The position numbers and the translations under genes are program-made. Source: Phycisphaera sp. (GTDB lineage Bacteria; Planctomycetota; Phycisphaerae; Phycisphaerales; SM1A02). From it: a DNA stretch of 64,000 nt. The stretch lies in the NCBI GenBank assembly GCA_016124975.1, contig WGMP01000012.1, positions 124,001 to 188,000 of the forward strand, given 5' to 3'. Within the stretch, counting starts at the first letter, position 1; every line of letters begins with the position of its first letter. Shown in pieces: positions 8,788 to 18,249 of this stretch. The notes beneath the pieces are model-generated. The model was not told where the DNA came from, did no database searches, and saw nothing but the letters and a program-made list of their open reading frames with translations.

Positions 8788-10359
8788 CTACCGGGGAATC
8801 GCATCGCGCTCGCGCAGCGCCTTGATCGCAACCTCGACCGCACGCGCGCCGCCGTCGTCGTCGGGGACAAGGATGTCGGGCTCGACGGGCCCGCCGTTCT
8901 CGGGGGCGCCCGACGCGCCGAGGAAGTACGCAGTGCAGAAACTGACGATGAGGCCGCTGTTGGGCAACTGGGCGTATCCCACGTCGCCGAGTTCATTCGC
9001 TCGCGCACCGGTCGGCCGCCCGACGACGAGCATCATCTGAAAGGTCTTCGCGACATCGGCCGTCATGCGAGCGGATGAGTATGTGCCCGGTCCGATCAGG
9101 AGCGCGGAAGGGCCGTCAAAGCGTCGCCGGATATCCGGATTCACCGCGATCGGCTCGTCCTTGTTGATCCAGATCTGCTCGCCGAATGCGAGTCTCCCGT
9201 AGTCCCCCAAGAAGAGCGGCCGCGAGAGAGAGGCCCACCAGACGAGGGATCTCTCCATGTACTCCTCGTAGGCTTGGGAGCGCTTCCAGAGCTTGCCTCC
9301 GAAGAGACGGTAGGGACGGTCGCTCACCGATGCGAGCAGCAGTTCGCCGTTCTCGCTGTTGCCGCCGCCGTTGGCGCGGATGTCGACGATGAGACCGCGG
9401 GCCTTACGCGACTCGAGTTCCGTGAACACGCGGTCGAGTTCCTTCGCCCACGCGGCTTCGGTCCCCGAACTCATCGAGTCCCAGGTCAGCAGGCCGATGT
9501 CCTCGCCCGACGCATCGCCCACCCAGCGGAAGGACCACGGGAGCTTCGAAGGCTGTCCGGAGGATCCCGCACCGCCCTCGGCGGAAGTTGCGACATCGAA
9601 CGGGTTGCTGTGTGTCGAAGCCACGACGCCTGGATCGTCGATCTCGATCATCGCACCCGACGCGTCGCGCAGCAGGATGCGATACGGCGCCTCGAGTCCC
9701 ATGCTCCAGAGATCCACCGCAGCGGACCTGGCAATGCTGTCCCGCAGCGATGCCTCGGTCTCGGAAGAGACCATGGAGCGCAGCCGCCCGCGAAGTTCCG
9801 CCGCATCAACTCCCGCAAACGAGACGAGCGTCGCGTCCTCCGGAAGTGATTCGACGCCGTCCTTTGCACGAAGCGACAGCGCGCTTCCATCGTCGATGAA
9901 CCGATACGACGGCAGCCGTCCGCCGCCCGCCACCCACGCGTTCCACTCGGCGGTCGGCACGAAGGTGTAGATGTGTCCGACGCCATACGAGGCGGCGAGC
10001 TCGTTGACGAGCGCCGAGAATCGGCGTCGATCGAGTGGGCGGTCGATCGACGCCTTGAGCCGATCACGCGTCCTCGCGACATGATCGAGCCTCGCATGCT
10101 TCTCGAGATCGGGTGCGGTCTCGAGCTGGAGTTGACAGAACCAGTCGAGATCCGCGCGCAGCGCGTCAGGCTCGTGGAGCGTCCCGGCGACAACCTTGTC
10201 CGACTCAGGAAAGGGGTTCCGGATTGCGGCCACGCGGAGGTCATTGATCGAGCATCCGCTGATGAGCATGAATGCCACGATCGCAACGGAGGCGACTGCC
10301 GCACCTGCTGCAAGCCGTCGCCATCGCCGAAGAGTCTCGCGTTGATTGAAGTGTGACAT
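8788..10359 (-). CDS. S41-family (C-terminal processing/tricorn-like) peptidase, lipoprotein
   Basis: The 523-residue protein has a basic leader, a hydrophobic helix and lipobox LISGC, so it is probably anchored in a membrane facing the periplasm. The C-terminal half is an S41 domain: DIRANGGGNSENG is the core glycine motif, GPGTYSSARMTAD carries the likely nucleophile (Ser429), and GRPTGA follows. The conserved tail is PENGGPVEPDILVPDDDGG. No PDZ domain is obvious. It is a tandem paralogue of the next gene upstream (10404-12026). Most of the two genes is clearly diverged, but a block around 9351-9535 is nearly identical to 10971-11155. Confidence 0.88.
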   Translation of the reverse strand: MSHFNQRETLRRWRRLAAGAAVASVAIVAFMLISGCSINDLRVAAIRNPFPESDKVVAGTLHEPDALRADLDWFCQLQLETAPDLEKHARLDHVARTRDRLKASIDRPLDRRRFSALVNELAASYGVGHIYTFVPTAEWNAWVAGGGRLPSYRFIDDGSALSLRAKDGVESLPEDATLVSFAGVDAAELRGRLRSMVSSETEASLRDSIARSAAVDLWSMGLEAPYRILLRDASGAMIEIDDPGVVASTHSNPFDVATSAEGGAGSSGQPSKLPWSFRWVGDASGEDIGLLTWDSMSSGTEAAWAKELDRVFTELESRKARGLIVDIRANGGGNSENGELLLASVSDRPYRLFGGKLWKRSQAYEEYMERSLVWWASLSRPLFLGDYGRLAFGEQIWINKDEPIAVNPDIRRRFDGPSALLIGPGTYSSARMTADVAKTFQMMLVVGRPTGARANELGDVGYAQLPNSGLIVSFCTAYFLGASGAPENGGPVEPDILVPDDDGGARAVEVAIKALRERDAIPR

Positions 10360-10403
10360 GCTGTGCCTGCGGACAAGGGATGATCGGCCGACTTCGGAAG
10401 CCG

Positions 10404-12026
10404 TCAGGGCTGTGCCGGCTGCGCATCGCGCTCGCGCAGCGCCTTGATCGCGACCTCGACCGCGCGCGCGCCGCCGTCGTCGTCGGGGACGAGGATGTCC
10501 GGCTCGACGGGTCCGCCGTTCTCGGGGTCACCCGCGGCGCCGAGGAAGTACGCAGTGCTGAAGCTGACGATGAGGCCGCTGTTGGGCAACTGGGCGTAGC
10601 CGCATTCACCGATCGAGTTGACCGGTTCGCCTGTCGGCCGCCCGACCAACAGCGCCATCTTGTAGCTCTTCGCCATGTCCGCGGTCATGTTCGCGGAAGA
10701 GAAGGTCCCCGGCCCGACCAGCAAGGCGACCGGGCCGTTGAAGCGGCGCTTGAGGTCAGGGTCGTTCGAAGGTGGAACATCCTTGGCGAACCACCGCTGC
10801 TCGCCCAGATCGAGATCGCCGATCCCCATGAAGCTCCTCCACGGCAGGATGCGGGCCCACCACTCGAAGGACGCCTCCATGAACGCGTCGTAGGCCCTCG
10901 ACCGCTTCCAGAGCTTGCCGCCCGTGGCACGGTAGGGATTGTCGCTCACCGACTCGAGGAGCAGCCTGCCGTTCTCGCTGTTGCCGCCGCCGTTGGCGCG
11001 GATGTCGACGATGAGACCGCGGGCCTTGCGCGACTCGAGTTCCGTGAACACGCGGTCGAGTTCCTTCGCCCACGCGGCTTCGGTTCCCAAACTCATCGAG
11101 TCCCAGGTCAGCAGGCCGATGTCCTCGCCCGACGCGTCGCCGACCCAGCGGAACGACCATGGATCGGCCGCGGGCTTGGCGGCTGCGCTGCCCTGGTCTC
11201 CGGCCTCGTCGTCCGCCGAGACACGCTCGAATGTCCTCCGCTTGCGCTGCGCAGGAATGCCCGCGTCCTTGATCTCCACGATCGCGCCCGTCTCGTCGCG
11301 AAGCACGATGTCATAGGGCGCCTCGAGTCCCATGCCCCACAGAACGACCGGTGCGGTGCTGGGGATGTTTCCCTGCAGGGAGGCCTCGGTCTCGGCGGAG
11401 ACCGAGGCCCGCATGCGAGCACGGAGCTCGTCAGCGCCGATTCCCGCGAAGGACACGAGCGTCGCGCCTTCGGGAAGGGGAGCGAGGCCATCCCGCGCTT
11501 GGATCGACAGGGTGTTTCCATCGTCGATGAACCGATACGACGGCACCCGGCCTCCGCCTGACGCCCACGCGTTCCAGTCGGCGGCGGGCGTCAGCGTGTA
11601 GATGTGTCCGGCGCCGTAGGACGCCGCAAGCTGGTCGACGATCGCCGAGAAGCGGCGTCGGTCGAGCGGCCGGTCGATCGAGGCCTTCAGCCGTTCGAGC
11701 GTCGCGGTGGCGTGGTCGAGCCGCGTGTACTTCTCGATGTCCGGCGTCGCCTCGAGTTGGAGCGCGTGGAAGTGGTCGAGATCTGCGCGCAGCGCCTCGG
11801 GGTCATGCAGCTGCGCGATGGCCGCATCGTCCGTGGCAGGAAACGGCTCCCGCATGCCGGCCGCGCGGAGGTCATGGACCGAGCAACCGCTGCACGAGAT
11901 GAGGGTCGTCGCGCCGAGCAGCGTGAGAGCAGCGCCTGCCAGAAGCGCGCGTCTCGGTCGACGCCGCATGGAGAGCGTTGGGGAAGGAGACGGGAAGCGT
12001 TCCGGCGATTGGTTGTCGGCGTTCAT
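10404..12026 (-). CDS. S41-family peptidase, lipoprotein (paralogue of 8788 gene)
   Basis: The protein has about 540 residues from ATG at 12026. ATG at 11969 is an alternative that starts directly at the RRRPRR signal-peptide leader; neither has a clear ribosome-binding site. The hydrophobic segment ends in a Cys-containing lipobox-like stretch (LISCSGC). The S41 motifs are complete: DIRANGGGNSENG, GPGTFSSANMTAD, GRPTGEP, and the same PENGGPVEPDILVPDD tail as its neighbour. It lies 44 bases upstream of the first S41 gene on the same strand, which fits a tandem duplication and perhaps co-transcription. A central insert (about residues 265-295) differs from the paralogue. Confidence 0.87.
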   Translation of the reverse strand: MNADNQSPERFPSPSPTLSMRRRPRRALLAGAALTLLGATTLISCSGCSVHDLRAAGMREPFPATDDAAIAQLHDPEALRADLDHFHALQLEATPDIEKYTRLDHATATLERLKASIDRPLDRRRFSAIVDQLAASYGAGHIYTLTPAADWNAWASGGGRVPSYRFIDDGNTLSIQARDGLAPLPEGATLVSFAGIGADELRARMRASVSAETEASLQGNIPSTAPVVLWGMGLEAPYDIVLRDETGAIVEIKDAGIPAQRKRRTFERVSADDEAGDQGSAAAKPAADPWSFRWVGDASGEDIGLLTWDSMSLGTEAAWAKELDRVFTELESRKARGLIVDIRANGGGNSENGRLLLESVSDNPYRATGGKLWKRSRAYDAFMEASFEWWARILPWRSFMGIGDLDLGEQRWFAKDVPPSNDPDLKRRFNGPVALLVGPGTFSSANMTADMAKSYKMALLVGRPTGEPVNSIGECGYAQLPNSGLIVSFSTAYFLGAAGDPENGGPVEPDILVPDDDGGARAVEVAIKALRERDAQPAQP

Positions 12027-12183
12027 AGGGCGAACTCGTGTGTCGCGAATCGGTGGGCACTCGTGCCGGGGGAGCGACGCCGCGACGATTGGGAAATCGT
12101 ATTGAAGCGTTTTGTACAACGCACCCTGATTCGGTTCGCGCGCGTTTCGCGCGCCTGTCCACGCGGTCCGCCACTCCCCGATC

Positions 12184-12240
12184 GGGGGCGAAGGGCGGTT
12201 CTTTCGCTGCCTGAGCGCGGGGTGCTGAGCGGAACAGGGG
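12184..12240. repeat. Dispersed repeat, copy R2 (end block only)
   Basis: GGGCGAAGGGCGGTTC, then TTTCGCTGCCTGAGCGCGG, then GGTGCTGAGCGGAAC line up with the last 55 bases of copies R3 and R5 (CGATTCCTTCGCTA...GGTGCTGATCGAAACG). The rest of the repeat is missing. It lies in the 330-base gap upstream of the second S41 gene and downstream of the serine-hydrolase gene. Just left of it is a short GCGCGC...GCGCGC hairpin at about 12136-12153. Confidence 0.5.
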
Positions 12241-12357
12241 CGAATTGGCGACGAAGTCTCGACCCGCTGAGGTTGGTCCGAACCACCGCACGAGACCGGC
12301 CCCATCGCGGTCGCCACCAATGCCGGCATGGGAGACGCGCCGCACCCAAACGGTTGA

Positions 12358-13746
12358 TCACCGCTCGTTCGTCGCCGGACCGAGCAGTCGCGCGAAGAAC
12401 TCCTCGTCCTTGAAGTCGAGGTTCAATCTCGAGTAGTCGCCCGCCATCACCAACCTAGGCATGTCCGCGTTGGCGAATCGCACGATGACGAGCTTCTCGA
12501 CCGGGTCGATCCACAGGCGTTGCTGGCCCGCGCCCGCGGCCATGACGAGGTCGGGCAGGCGTCCCGGCACGATGCCCTTGTCGCTCACCTGGTCGGATGA
12601 CCGGGCTCGCTCGGATCCCGCCCCGTCGGCGACGCCCGAGCCCGGCTTGTCCGAGGGCTTGTTCAGCCAGAAGGTGAACCCGTATGCGGGATTCGACGAC
12701 GAACTCACGAAGCAGCCAGCGAGACTTTCCTTCGGCAGCAACTGCTTGTCCTCCCACAAGCCGCCGAGCCGAACGAGTTCGCCGTACTTCGCCCACTGCC
12801 GCGCCGTGAGCACCGCGCCGTCGCCCATCGCCCGGTCCCCCGAGCCGTCGCGTGCCCACTTCAGGTCCGTCAGGCCGATCGGCGTAAGGATCTTGCGGTT
12901 CAGGTAGTCCCATGGTCGTTCGGGTGCCGTGCCCGCGGCCTGCGCCTTCGCTTCGAGCTTCCGCTTGAAGAACTCGCCGAAGGCGTAGAGATGAACCTCG
13001 CTGTACGCGAACGTCGTGCCCGGCTCGGCGACCGCGGGCAGCCCGAGCACCAGGGCGTAGAGATCCTTCTTTTTCTCCGCCCAGAGCCGCCGCGGGGCTT
13101 CCAGCCCGCTCGAGAACGACAGGAGGTGCCGCACCGTGATCTTCGACTTCCGTGGGTCCGCCTGCCACTCCGTGATCGTCTCGGCGACGGGCTCGTCGAG
13201 GGTGAAGAGGCCGTCCTCAATGGCAGCGACCGCCACCGGTCCCCAGAAGCTCTTGGTGCCAGAGGCGATCTGATAGGCCTTGTCGGGGTTGGATCCCTCG
13301 ACGTGCTGCTCGAAGACGATCTCGCCGTCCTTCATGACGAGCAGGCACAGCCCCGCATGCTGCGCCGAGTACTCGGATGCCGCCGCATAGCGTGCGATCT
13401 CCTCGGCGGACCCCTTCGCGACGGCGGGCGCGCTGAGCTTCGCCTTCGGCGCGTCGGCCTCGGGCTTCGCGTTCTTGCCGCCCATGCCGGCGATGGCGCG
13501 GAACTCGGCGCGGGTGACCTTCCCGTCGCCGTCGCGGTCGAGGCGGTCGAACAGGTCGGGAAGGCGCTGGGTTCCGGGGAACTTCCTGAGCTCGTCGGCC
13601 GAGAGCGAGCCATCGCCGTTCGCGTCGAGCCTCGGGAAGACGGAATCCGGATCGCGCCTCGGTGGATCGTTGGACTGTGCGTGCGCCCGCGATGCGACGA
13701 GCGCTGCGAGAAGGGCGATGGAAAGTCTCTGAATGATCGGTTGCAT
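12358..13746 (-). CDS. EF-hand + beta-lactamase-fold serine hydrolase, secreted
   Basis: The 462-residue protein starts at ATG 13746 with a signal peptide (IALLAALVASRAHAQS). Two canonical calcium EF-hand loops follow: residues 41-52 (DANGDGSLSADE) and 70-81 (DRDGDGKVTRAE). From about residue 110 the protein is a class-C beta-lactamase/esterase-type serine hydrolase with SGTK (Ser162, Lys165) and a possible YSE second motif. Close relatives are annotated as 'serine hydrolase' and many are esterases or peptidases, so antibiotic resistance should not be inferred. Calcium-binding modules before this fold suggest an extracytoplasmic, calcium-stabilised enzyme. The dockerin-tailed esterase lies 23 bases upstream on the same strand, probably in an operon. 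Confidence 0.85.
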   Translation of the reverse strand: MQPIIQRLSIALLAALVASRAHAQSNDPPRRDPDSVFPRLDANGDGSLSADELRKFPGTQRLPDLFDRLDRDGDGKVTRAEFRAIAGMGGKNAKPEADAPKAKLSAPAVAKGSAEEIARYAAASEYSAQHAGLCLLVMKDGEIVFEQHVEGSNPDKAYQIASGTKSFWGPVAVAAIEDGLFTLDEPVAETITEWQADPRKSKITVRHLLSFSSGLEAPRRLWAEKKKDLYALVLGLPAVAEPGTTFAYSEVHLYAFGEFFKRKLEAKAQAAGTAPERPWDYLNRKILTPIGLTDLKWARDGSGDRAMGDGAVLTARQWAKYGELVRLGGLWEDKQLLPKESLAGCFVSSSSNPAYGFTFWLNKPSDKPGSGVADGAGSERARSSDQVSDKGIVPGRLPDLVMAAGAGQQRLWIDPVEKLVIVRFANADMPRLVMAGDYSRLNLDFKDEEFFARLLGPATNER

Positions 13747-13769
13747 GCGGATGAACTCCCGAAGCCTCG

Positions 13770-14819
13770 CTACGGGCGGCAGTCTCCCCATGCGGCGAGC
13801 AGTGCGCCGAGGTCCCCTCCATCCACCAAACCGTTGTCATCGAGGTCTGACGCAGGGTCCGTAGAGCCCCAGGCGGCGAGGAGCATCCCGAGATCCGCGC
13901 CATCGACGCTGCCGTCCCCGTTGATGTCCGCCGGGCAGGGCGTGCACACAGTCTCTTCTGACACGATCTGCGAGAAGAAACGGGTCCAGACGAGGTCCGC
14001 AGCGCCCGGCTGGTACACGTGGCTTGACCCCTGCACCTCGGTGAACCAGACAGGCGCAGCTCCCATGTACTTGCTCGTGACATAGGTGCGAGTGATGCCG
14101 TAGGTCAGTTGCTCGGTGACGGTGCTCTCGAATGTCGCCTTGTTGTTTGCAACCCAGAAAGCCAGCTGCTCTTGGTCCTGCTGGCTGCGTGGCCGCGCGT
14201 TCGCTCCCGTTCCCGTCGTGAAGTTCTCGTTGCTACCCCGCCAGATCCAGACGGGCATGGGAGGGGCGGGGGAAATCTCTGATTCGCTTCCGCCATATGC
14301 GGTGATCCAGCCGCCCGATACGGGCGCGATCGCAGCAACCAGGTCTGGCCTGTAGGCGGCGAACGAGTTCGTCATCATGGCGCCGTTCGAGAAGCCCGTC
14401 ATGTAGGTGCGGCATGCAGCCGTTCCGTAGTCGAGCTGCACCCGCGCGATCAGCGCGGCAAGGAAGCTCAAGTCGTTCGGCGGGGCGCCGGTGAAGTCGA
14501 AACTGTTCCACGCGAACTTGCCGTTCGTGCCGACAGGAACGCCGCCTGTTGGATAGACGACCACAATTCCCGACTGGTCGCTCACGGCATCCCAGCCTGA
14601 AGTGGCCTGGAAGTCGGGGCCTGTCGAGAACGACGGATGCAACGCGACGACGAGGGGGTGTTGGGCGCCGGCCGAGAAGCCTGGAGGCAGGTGCACGATG
14701 TAGGAGCGGGTCAGCCCTTCATGCTGCATCGTCGCATTGATGTTGGTTTGCGCGAGCGCCTGTGACCCGCACAGCATCACGAGTACGACGGCCGCGACCG
14801 GGTATGTCTGCATTGTCAT
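13770..14819 (-). CDS. Secreted PHB-depolymerase/LpqC-type esterase with dockerin-like tail
   Basis: The 349-residue protein starts at ATG 14819, supported by GAGG about 8 bases upstream. It has a signal peptide (VVLVMLCGSQALAQ), then an alpha/beta-hydrolase of the poly(3-hydroxyalkanoate) depolymerase/feruloyl-esterase group. The oxyanion region is VVALHPSFS, the nucleophile Ser144 is in GFSNGAM, and the His is probably in GSSHVYQPG. The last about 60 residues are two GDG-type calcium loops (DINGDGSVDGADLGMLLAAWG and DLDDNGLVDGGDLGALLAAWG), a dockerin-like cell-surface or sorting module common in this group of bacteria. The natural polymer substrate cannot be named from sequence. It is followed closely by the EF-hand serine hydrolase. 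Confidence 0.85.
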   Translation of the reverse strand: MTMQTYPVAAVVLVMLCGSQALAQTNINATMQHEGLTRSYIVHLPPGFSAGAQHPLVVALHPSFSTGPDFQATSGWDAVSDQSGIVVVYPTGGVPVGTNGKFAWNSFDFTGAPPNDLSFLAALIARVQLDYGTAACRTYMTGFSNGAMMTNSFAAYRPDLVAAIAPVSGGWITAYGGSESEISPAPPMPVWIWRGSNENFTTGTGANARPRSQQDQEQLAFWVANNKATFESTVTEQLTYGITRTYVTSKYMGAAPVWFTEVQGSSHVYQPGAADLVWTRFFSQIVSEETVCTPCPADINGDGSVDGADLGMLLAAWGSTDPASDLDDNGLVDGGDLGALLAAWGDCRP

Positions 14820-14999
14820 CGAATTGTCCTCAGAGGACCGAACGCGGACAGGAGGATGGCATTGCCCTGCGCGAACGGCAAACGCGGAGTTCAATGGCGA
14901 TCTGACGAACCTCGGTCCGTGTGCAGTTTGGTGAAGGATCCATAACTGGCCCGTTGAGTCCGTGGCCGCCACCTGAAGTCCGTCGGACGGGGGTCCGAT

Positions 15000-15400
15000 C
15001 TTCAACGTTCAAAGACGCGCATGCACGCTTGAGCAGGCCGAGGTGCCTTGGGACCAAGTTCATGGGGCCCTTTCGATCTCCCCCTGATCTCTTCCGCGTG
15101 TGAACCCATTCAGAGAGCGCGTGAGAGCGGGGCGGCCATTTCGCCGTTTCCCCACCGTTCGGATCAGACCCTTCTGCTCTCTCCACAAACCCGAGAGCGC
15201 GCAACCCCCGCCACGACGCGCCGGCAGGGGGTTGCTCTCGGGTCAGCCTGTAAACAAACCGGTCGGCCCCATTCGAGGCCGGCCGGTTGAACTCCCCAAG
15301 CGAAAGGTCTTCAAGGCTTGGATGGCGTTCTGATCGCGCCAGAGTAGGGTGCAGGCCGATTCCTTCGCTATCGGGGAGCGGGGTGCTGATTTGAACGGTG
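15000..15400. repeat. Dispersed repeat, copy R3, with two strong hairpins
   Basis: The left part (about 15105-15245) is rich in GAGAGCG-type motifs and holds a long imperfect hairpin, ACCCGAGAGC...CAACCCCC against GGGGGTTGCTCTCGGGT (about 15187-15242). Next comes a second hairpin, AACCGGTCGGCC against GGCCGGCCGGTT (15257-15289). The family's right block follows: AACTCCCCAAGCGAAAGG, TCTTCAAGGCTTGGATGGCG, GCGCGCCAGAG, then GGTGCTGATTTGAACGG, ending near 15400. The next bases are the truncated beta-helix gene. The layout matches R5 best. The rest of the 14820-15411 gap shows no gene. Confidence 0.65.
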
Positions 15401-15411
15401 GTGAAATGGCG

Positions 15412-15767
15412 AGCAGGACATCTCCGCACCCGGTGTGACGCTGACCGGATTCATCATTCGCAATGGCCTCGCCGTCGACGGCGGCGGCATCAGGCTGGCG
15501 AACGCATCTCCGTGGTTCGTCGACTGCGTGATCTCCGGCAAGAGGGCAAGCGGAAACAGCGGAGGCCTGTACTGCGCCTCCGGCGCTCCGCTCCTCGAGC
15601 ATCGTCGGGTCATCGACAACATCGCCATGCAGGGTGGCGCCGCCGCGGACACTTCGGCGCTCCTGGACTTCTGGGGTGCGACGAACCCGCGCTTCGCCGA
15701 CCTGAACAGCGACGGCGTGATCAACGGCATCGATGTCTTCGTCCTCTTCAACGCCTGGGGAACCTGA
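15412..15767 (+). pseudogene. 3' fragment of a beta-helix/dockerin secreted protein
   Basis: The frame is open from the end of repeat R3: QDISAPGVTLTGFIIRNG, then GGGIRLANASPWFVDCVISG, typical of parallel beta-helix 'right-handed' repeat proteins. It ends in a dockerin-like loop, DLNSDGVINGIDVFVLFNAWGT, with a normal stop. There is no start, no signal peptide and none of the several hundred N-terminal residues such proteins need. The coding part begins exactly where the repeat ends, so the gene was probably cut by the event that placed the repeat. An internal ATG or GTG might still yield a roughly 110-residue product. Confidence 0.65.
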
Positions 15768-16173
15768 GGCCGCTCGGACGAGCGCATCTTCCTCCGCCCC
15801 GCGCGACGCGCGCCGTCCGCGGGACGGTTTCTTGCCGCCCCACCGCGTCCGCGAGGCAATGTTTCCAATTCTGATCCCCTTCAGGCTCACATTCTGCATG
15901 ACGTCGCGGTACTTGCGTATCAGGATTCGGACGCTCCTTCCCGCGTTTCGAATGCAGAGTCGTCCGCTCCCCACCCCCGTGCGACTGGCCATCGCCGCAA
16001 CGCTCGCGTGACCGCAGCGGCCAAAGGACGACGGACTCTCGTCGCGCAGGACCTCGGCCTTGCCGACGGCGACAGATTGCCCGAATCATTCGACCTTGAT
16101 CATGATTGAGATGGCTTCGACGATTGACCTCGTACACGCGCCGTGATTGCGCGGACGCTCTGGAGATCCCCAC
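15768..16173. other. Gene-free stretch before the FG-GAP/dockerin gene
   Basis: I see no convincing gene in these 406 bases. The only clear signal is a GGAG ribosome-binding site about 9 bases before ATG 16174. A TTGACC lies at about 16119, but I cannot pair it with a good -10. Confidence 0.4.
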
Positions 16174-18216
16174 ATGCAAAACAGCCGCTTGCTCGCCTGC
16201 CTTGCCGCCGCCACCGCCGTCGTGGCCTCGGCCCACGCAAACGTCACCACCATCGAGGTCGACTCGGTCGCGACCGAGGTGCTCGGCACGCCCGTGGCGA
16301 TCCACCGGATGTACGCGCGGCTGGAGCCCCCGTTCACGAAGGTCCTCGTGGTCGGGAACTTCCAGATCGTGCTGGGCTCCGCGCTCTTCTATCACCGCGA
16401 CTTCGAGTCCGAAGGCGCGCTCAGCACCGAGCTGGGCAATTGGAGCCCGTACCAGACCTCCACGCTCATGTCCGCGGGCGACAGCTATGTCATCCTGGGC
16501 GGAAACGCCGGTGCCGCGGCGAATGGATCGATCATGTTCTTGAACTGGCTGAACTCGGAGTTCGCGAACGCGCAGCCGACTTTCCATGGCGAGACAGCGC
16601 CAGGAGTGGACTGGGCTTCGGCCAACACCTCTCAAGGCGTCGCCGACGCGAGCGGCCGGGTGCTGCTCGCGCAGTTCGTCACGCGGCGCGAGGATGCATT
16701 CACCGCGCGGTTTGGTCTCCTCCTGGGCGCCCAATCGAAGCCCGGCTACTCCTGGCTCGGACAGTACTTGGCCGATGTCACGCTCGGCGCTCCCGCCGAC
16801 GAATGCCCTGATGACCCCGGCAAGGTCCTGCCGGGGCAGTGCGGCTGCGGCAGCGCGGACATCGACTCGGACGGCGACGACGCAGCCGACTGCATCGACC
16901 GCGAGCTCGCGCTCGTGCAGCGCATCGACTTCGCGGCACCCGAGAACTTCACCGGTGTCGGTACCGCCTCGGACATTCGCGTGGACGGCGATCATGCGAT
17001 CGTCGGAGCACAGGCGTCGACCACGCAGTTCGGTACGGCCACGATCCTCAGTCGCGAAACAGGCAAGGACGGAGTCAGCCGCTGGATCACGCGGGGCCGC
17101 ATCGGCGGTGTTGGCGAGCAGACCTGGCCGGCCGGCCGCAGGGCCATTGCGATCAGCGGGGACCGCGCCGCCGCGCGCGTCCGCAACGGCTCGCAATACC
17201 CGGCGGTCGCGCTTCACGAGCGCGCCGCCGACGGTTCCTGGCCTCTCGTGCGCGAATTCGCGCCCGATTCCCAGGCGGGGAACCTCGCGTCGGGCTTCGG
17301 AACAGGCGTCGCGCTTCACGGCGATTGGCTCGCGATCTCGTCGACCTGGTCGAGCACGAGCCAGCCGCAGGGGATCGGCCGCGTGGAGCTCCATCGTCGC
17401 GATGCGAGCGGCTGGACGCTCGCCGCGACCATCGAACGCGTGACGCAGGACGGCTACGCGTTGCTCGGCCGCACGCTCGCCCTCGGCGACGGCGTCCTCG
17501 CCGCAAGCGACGGCCGGGCGGTCTTCATCTACCGGCAGGGCAAGGCTGGAACCTGGGACCTTGCACAGCAATTCTCGTCGCCCGACGGCTACGACGTCCT
17601 TGGGTTCGGTGAATCGCTTGCGCTCGACGGCGATGTGCTTGTCGCCGGATGCTCCGCGCTCTACTCGGGAACTCCGCACGCAATCGGCGGCGCCGTCGTC
17701 TATCGCCGCGGCGCCGACGGGCTCTTCGCGCAGGAAGCCGTGCTACGCCCCGAAGAGCTCGTGCTGCCGCTGGCGCCCTCGGTGGGATCGAAGAACGGCT
17801 TTGGCGATGTGGTGACCGTTTCGGGCGACACCGTTGCCGTCGGTGCACCATCGACTGACCGCGCGTATGTCTTCCGCCGCGGCAGCGATGGCGCGTGGCG
17901 CTGCGCGAATGTCATCACGAGGAATGCGGTCCAGAACATCTCCTTCGGACACGGGCTCGCGCTCGCGGGCGAGCAGCTCCTCGTCGGAGCACCTGATTTC
18001 AGCCAGAGCGCCCCTGCGCGGCCGTGGGTCGATGTGTTCGACCTCGATCCTGCGCGCTTCGGCGACCTCGATGGTGATGGCGCGATCGGGCCGTCCGACC
18101 TCGCAGCACTTCTCGACATGTGGGGCACGGGAAGCGCCACCGCGGACCTCGACGGCGACGGCGTTGTCGGGCCGCAAGACCTTGTGCTGATCCTCGGACT
18201 CTGGTCGACGCCGTAA
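16174..18216 (+). CDS. Large secreted FG-GAP-like repeat protein with dockerin-like tail
   Basis: The 680-residue protein starts at ATG 16174, chosen for the GGAG upstream and because a signal peptide (LLACLAAATAVVASAHA) then begins at once. Residues about 20-210 form a domain of unknown type. A Cys-rich thrombospondin-3-like segment follows (DECPDDPGKVLPGQCGCG, then DIDSDGDDAADC). Residues about 255-620 contain repeated blades such as GFGTGVALHGDWLAISS, LGFGESLALDGDVLVAG and GFGDVVTVSGDTVAVGAP, the FG-GAP/integrin-like beta-propeller pattern. The C-terminus has two dockerin-like loops (DLDGDGAIGPSDLAALLDMWG and DLDGDGVVGPQDLVLILGLW). It is probably a cell-surface or secreted binding protein; the ligand is unknown. 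Confidence 0.85.
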   Translation: MQNSRLLACLAAATAVVASAHANVTTIEVDSVATEVLGTPVAIHRMYARLEPPFTKVLVVGNFQIVLGSALFYHRDFESEGALSTELGNWSPYQTSTLMSAGDSYVILGGNAGAAANGSIMFLNWLNSEFANAQPTFHGETAPGVDWASANTSQGVADASGRVLLAQFVTRREDAFTARFGLLLGAQSKPGYSWLGQYLADVTLGAPADECPDDPGKVLPGQCGCGSADIDSDGDDAADCIDRELALVQRIDFAAPENFTGVGTASDIRVDGDHAIVGAQASTTQFGTATILSRETGKDGVSRWITRGRIGGVGEQTWPAGRRAIAISGDRAAARVRNGSQYPAVALHERAADGSWPLVREFAPDSQAGNLASGFGTGVALHGDWLAISSTWSSTSQPQGIGRVELHRRDASGWTLAATIERVTQDGYALLGRTLALGDGVLAASDGRAVFIYRQGKAGTWDLAQQFSSPDGYDVLGFGESLALDGDVLVAGCSALYSGTPHAIGGAVVYRRGADGLFAQEAVLRPEELVLPLAPSVGSKNGFGDVVTVSGDTVAVGAPSTDRAYVFRRGSDGAWRCANVITRNAVQNISFGHGLALAGEQLLVGAPDFSQSAPARPWVDVFDLDPARFGDLDGDGAIGPSDLAALLDMWGTGSATADLDGDGVVGPQDLVLILGLWSTP

Positions 18217-18249
18217 GCGCGCCAGGCGCGCCGGTCTCGCCGCCGCTAG

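Noticed and set aside
12358-13746. Beta-lactam resistance gene
   Set aside because: The SxxK fold is shared with many esterases and peptidases; the EF-hands and secretion context argue for another substrate.
15243-15420. Short minus-strand frames with 'LGSSTGR' and 'RVGRERPTRLF' peptides near each repeat copy
   Set aside because: They are translations of the non-coding repeat and of tRNA-Asn flanks; frames shift between copies, so they are not genes.
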